37,525 nt of DNA from NCBI GenBank assembly GCA_029100885.1, contig JAQXPY010000130.1, positions 1 to 37,525 of the forward strand, written 5' to 3'. Shown here piece by piece: positions 37,271 to 37,525 of this stretch. Position numbers and translations under genes: made by a program. The stretch comes from Clostridiales bacterium. GTDB taxonomy: Bacteria > Bacillota > Clostridia > Lachnospirales > Lachnospiraceae. Within the stretch, counting starts at the first letter, position 1. Each line of letters begins with the position of its first letter. Under the pieces are notes generated by a model. That model saw only the letters and a program-made list of their open reading frames with translations, did not search any database and was not told the DNA's origin.

Positions 37271-37308
37271 TACCCTTTACTAAGGCGGAAAAAAGGGGTA
37301 TTATTTTT
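37271..37308 (+). terminator. Terminator-like hairpin in the leader of the PLP enzyme gene
   Basis: taccctttactaaggcggaaaaaaggggta followed by TTATTTTT. Confidence 0.5.
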
Positions 37309-37347
37309 AGGAAAATCATTCGCTGAAAAAACGGAGGAAAACCAGCA

Positions 37348-37525
37348 ATGTCAGACTACAGAATGGGAACAAAGTGTGTGCAGGGAGGCTACAGACCCGG
37401 AAACGGAGAGCCGAGACAGATACCTATCGTCCAGAGCACCACATTCAAATATGCCACAAGCGAGGATATGGGCAGACTTTTTGATCTTGAAGCATCGGGC
37501 TATTTCTACACACGTCTTCAGAACC
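37348..37525 (+). CDS. Cys/Met metabolism PLP-dependent enzyme (O-acetylhomoserine sulfhydrylase / cystathionine-lyase-like), truncated by window end
   Basis: MSDYRMGTKCVQGGYRPGNGEPRQIPIVQSTTFKYATSEDMGRLFDLEASGYFYTRLQN; SD ggagga. Confidence 0.85.
   Translation, partial: MSDYRMGTKCVQGGYRPGNGEPRQIPIVQSTTFKYATSEDMGRLFDLEASGYFYTRLQN

Noticed and set aside
1-37525. CRISPR arrays, prophage, transposase genes, toxin-antitoxin or canonical defence systems
   Set aside because: None seen: no regular 25-40 bp repeats with unique spacers, no integrase/transposase/capsid or Cas motifs in the ORF track.

Overview
The window looks like an ordinary chromosomal segment of a Firmicute, probably Lachnospiraceae-like (taxonomy inferred from gene content and style, not searched). 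In order it carries: a tRNA-Asn; a GNAT acetyltransferase; a Gly/Ser/aromatic-rich low-complexity protein coupled to a glycosyltransferase-like protein; an M18 aminopeptidase (minus strand); a VOC protein; a glycogen cluster (glgB-glgC-glgD-glgA-glgP, then a GH13+GH77 fusion and a ROK kinase); a YlmH-like S4 protein; a DUF362/4Fe-4S protein; 5-formyl-THF cyclo-ligase; a putative hydroxy-acid/sugar-acid catabolic island (LarA/DUF2088-like protein, TRAP transporter DctPQM, GntR/FCD regulator, ketopantoate-reductase-like oxidoreductase, IlvD/Edd dehydratase); an L,D-transpeptidase; an AEC transporter; carA; a carB-dapF fusion; and the start of a Cys/Met PLP enzyme. The observations I rate highest are: (1) a single 1358-aa ORF joining CarB to a DapF domain whose first catalytic Cys position reads Ala; (2) a dispersed structured repeat with two diverged copies (142-246 and 27679-27836), the second carrying an extra hairpin with an operator-like loop; (3) matching GTTGTttACAAC operator candidates upstream of the catabolic island, with the same 8-bp core upstream of ilvD; (4) a four-armed cross-pairing RNA region between glgP and the GH13/GH77 fusion, one arm covering the start codon; (5) a terminator inside the carA leader; and (6) the low-complexity protein/glycosyltransferase-like pair. 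All calls come from reading the sequence and the supplied ORF track; no searches were run.
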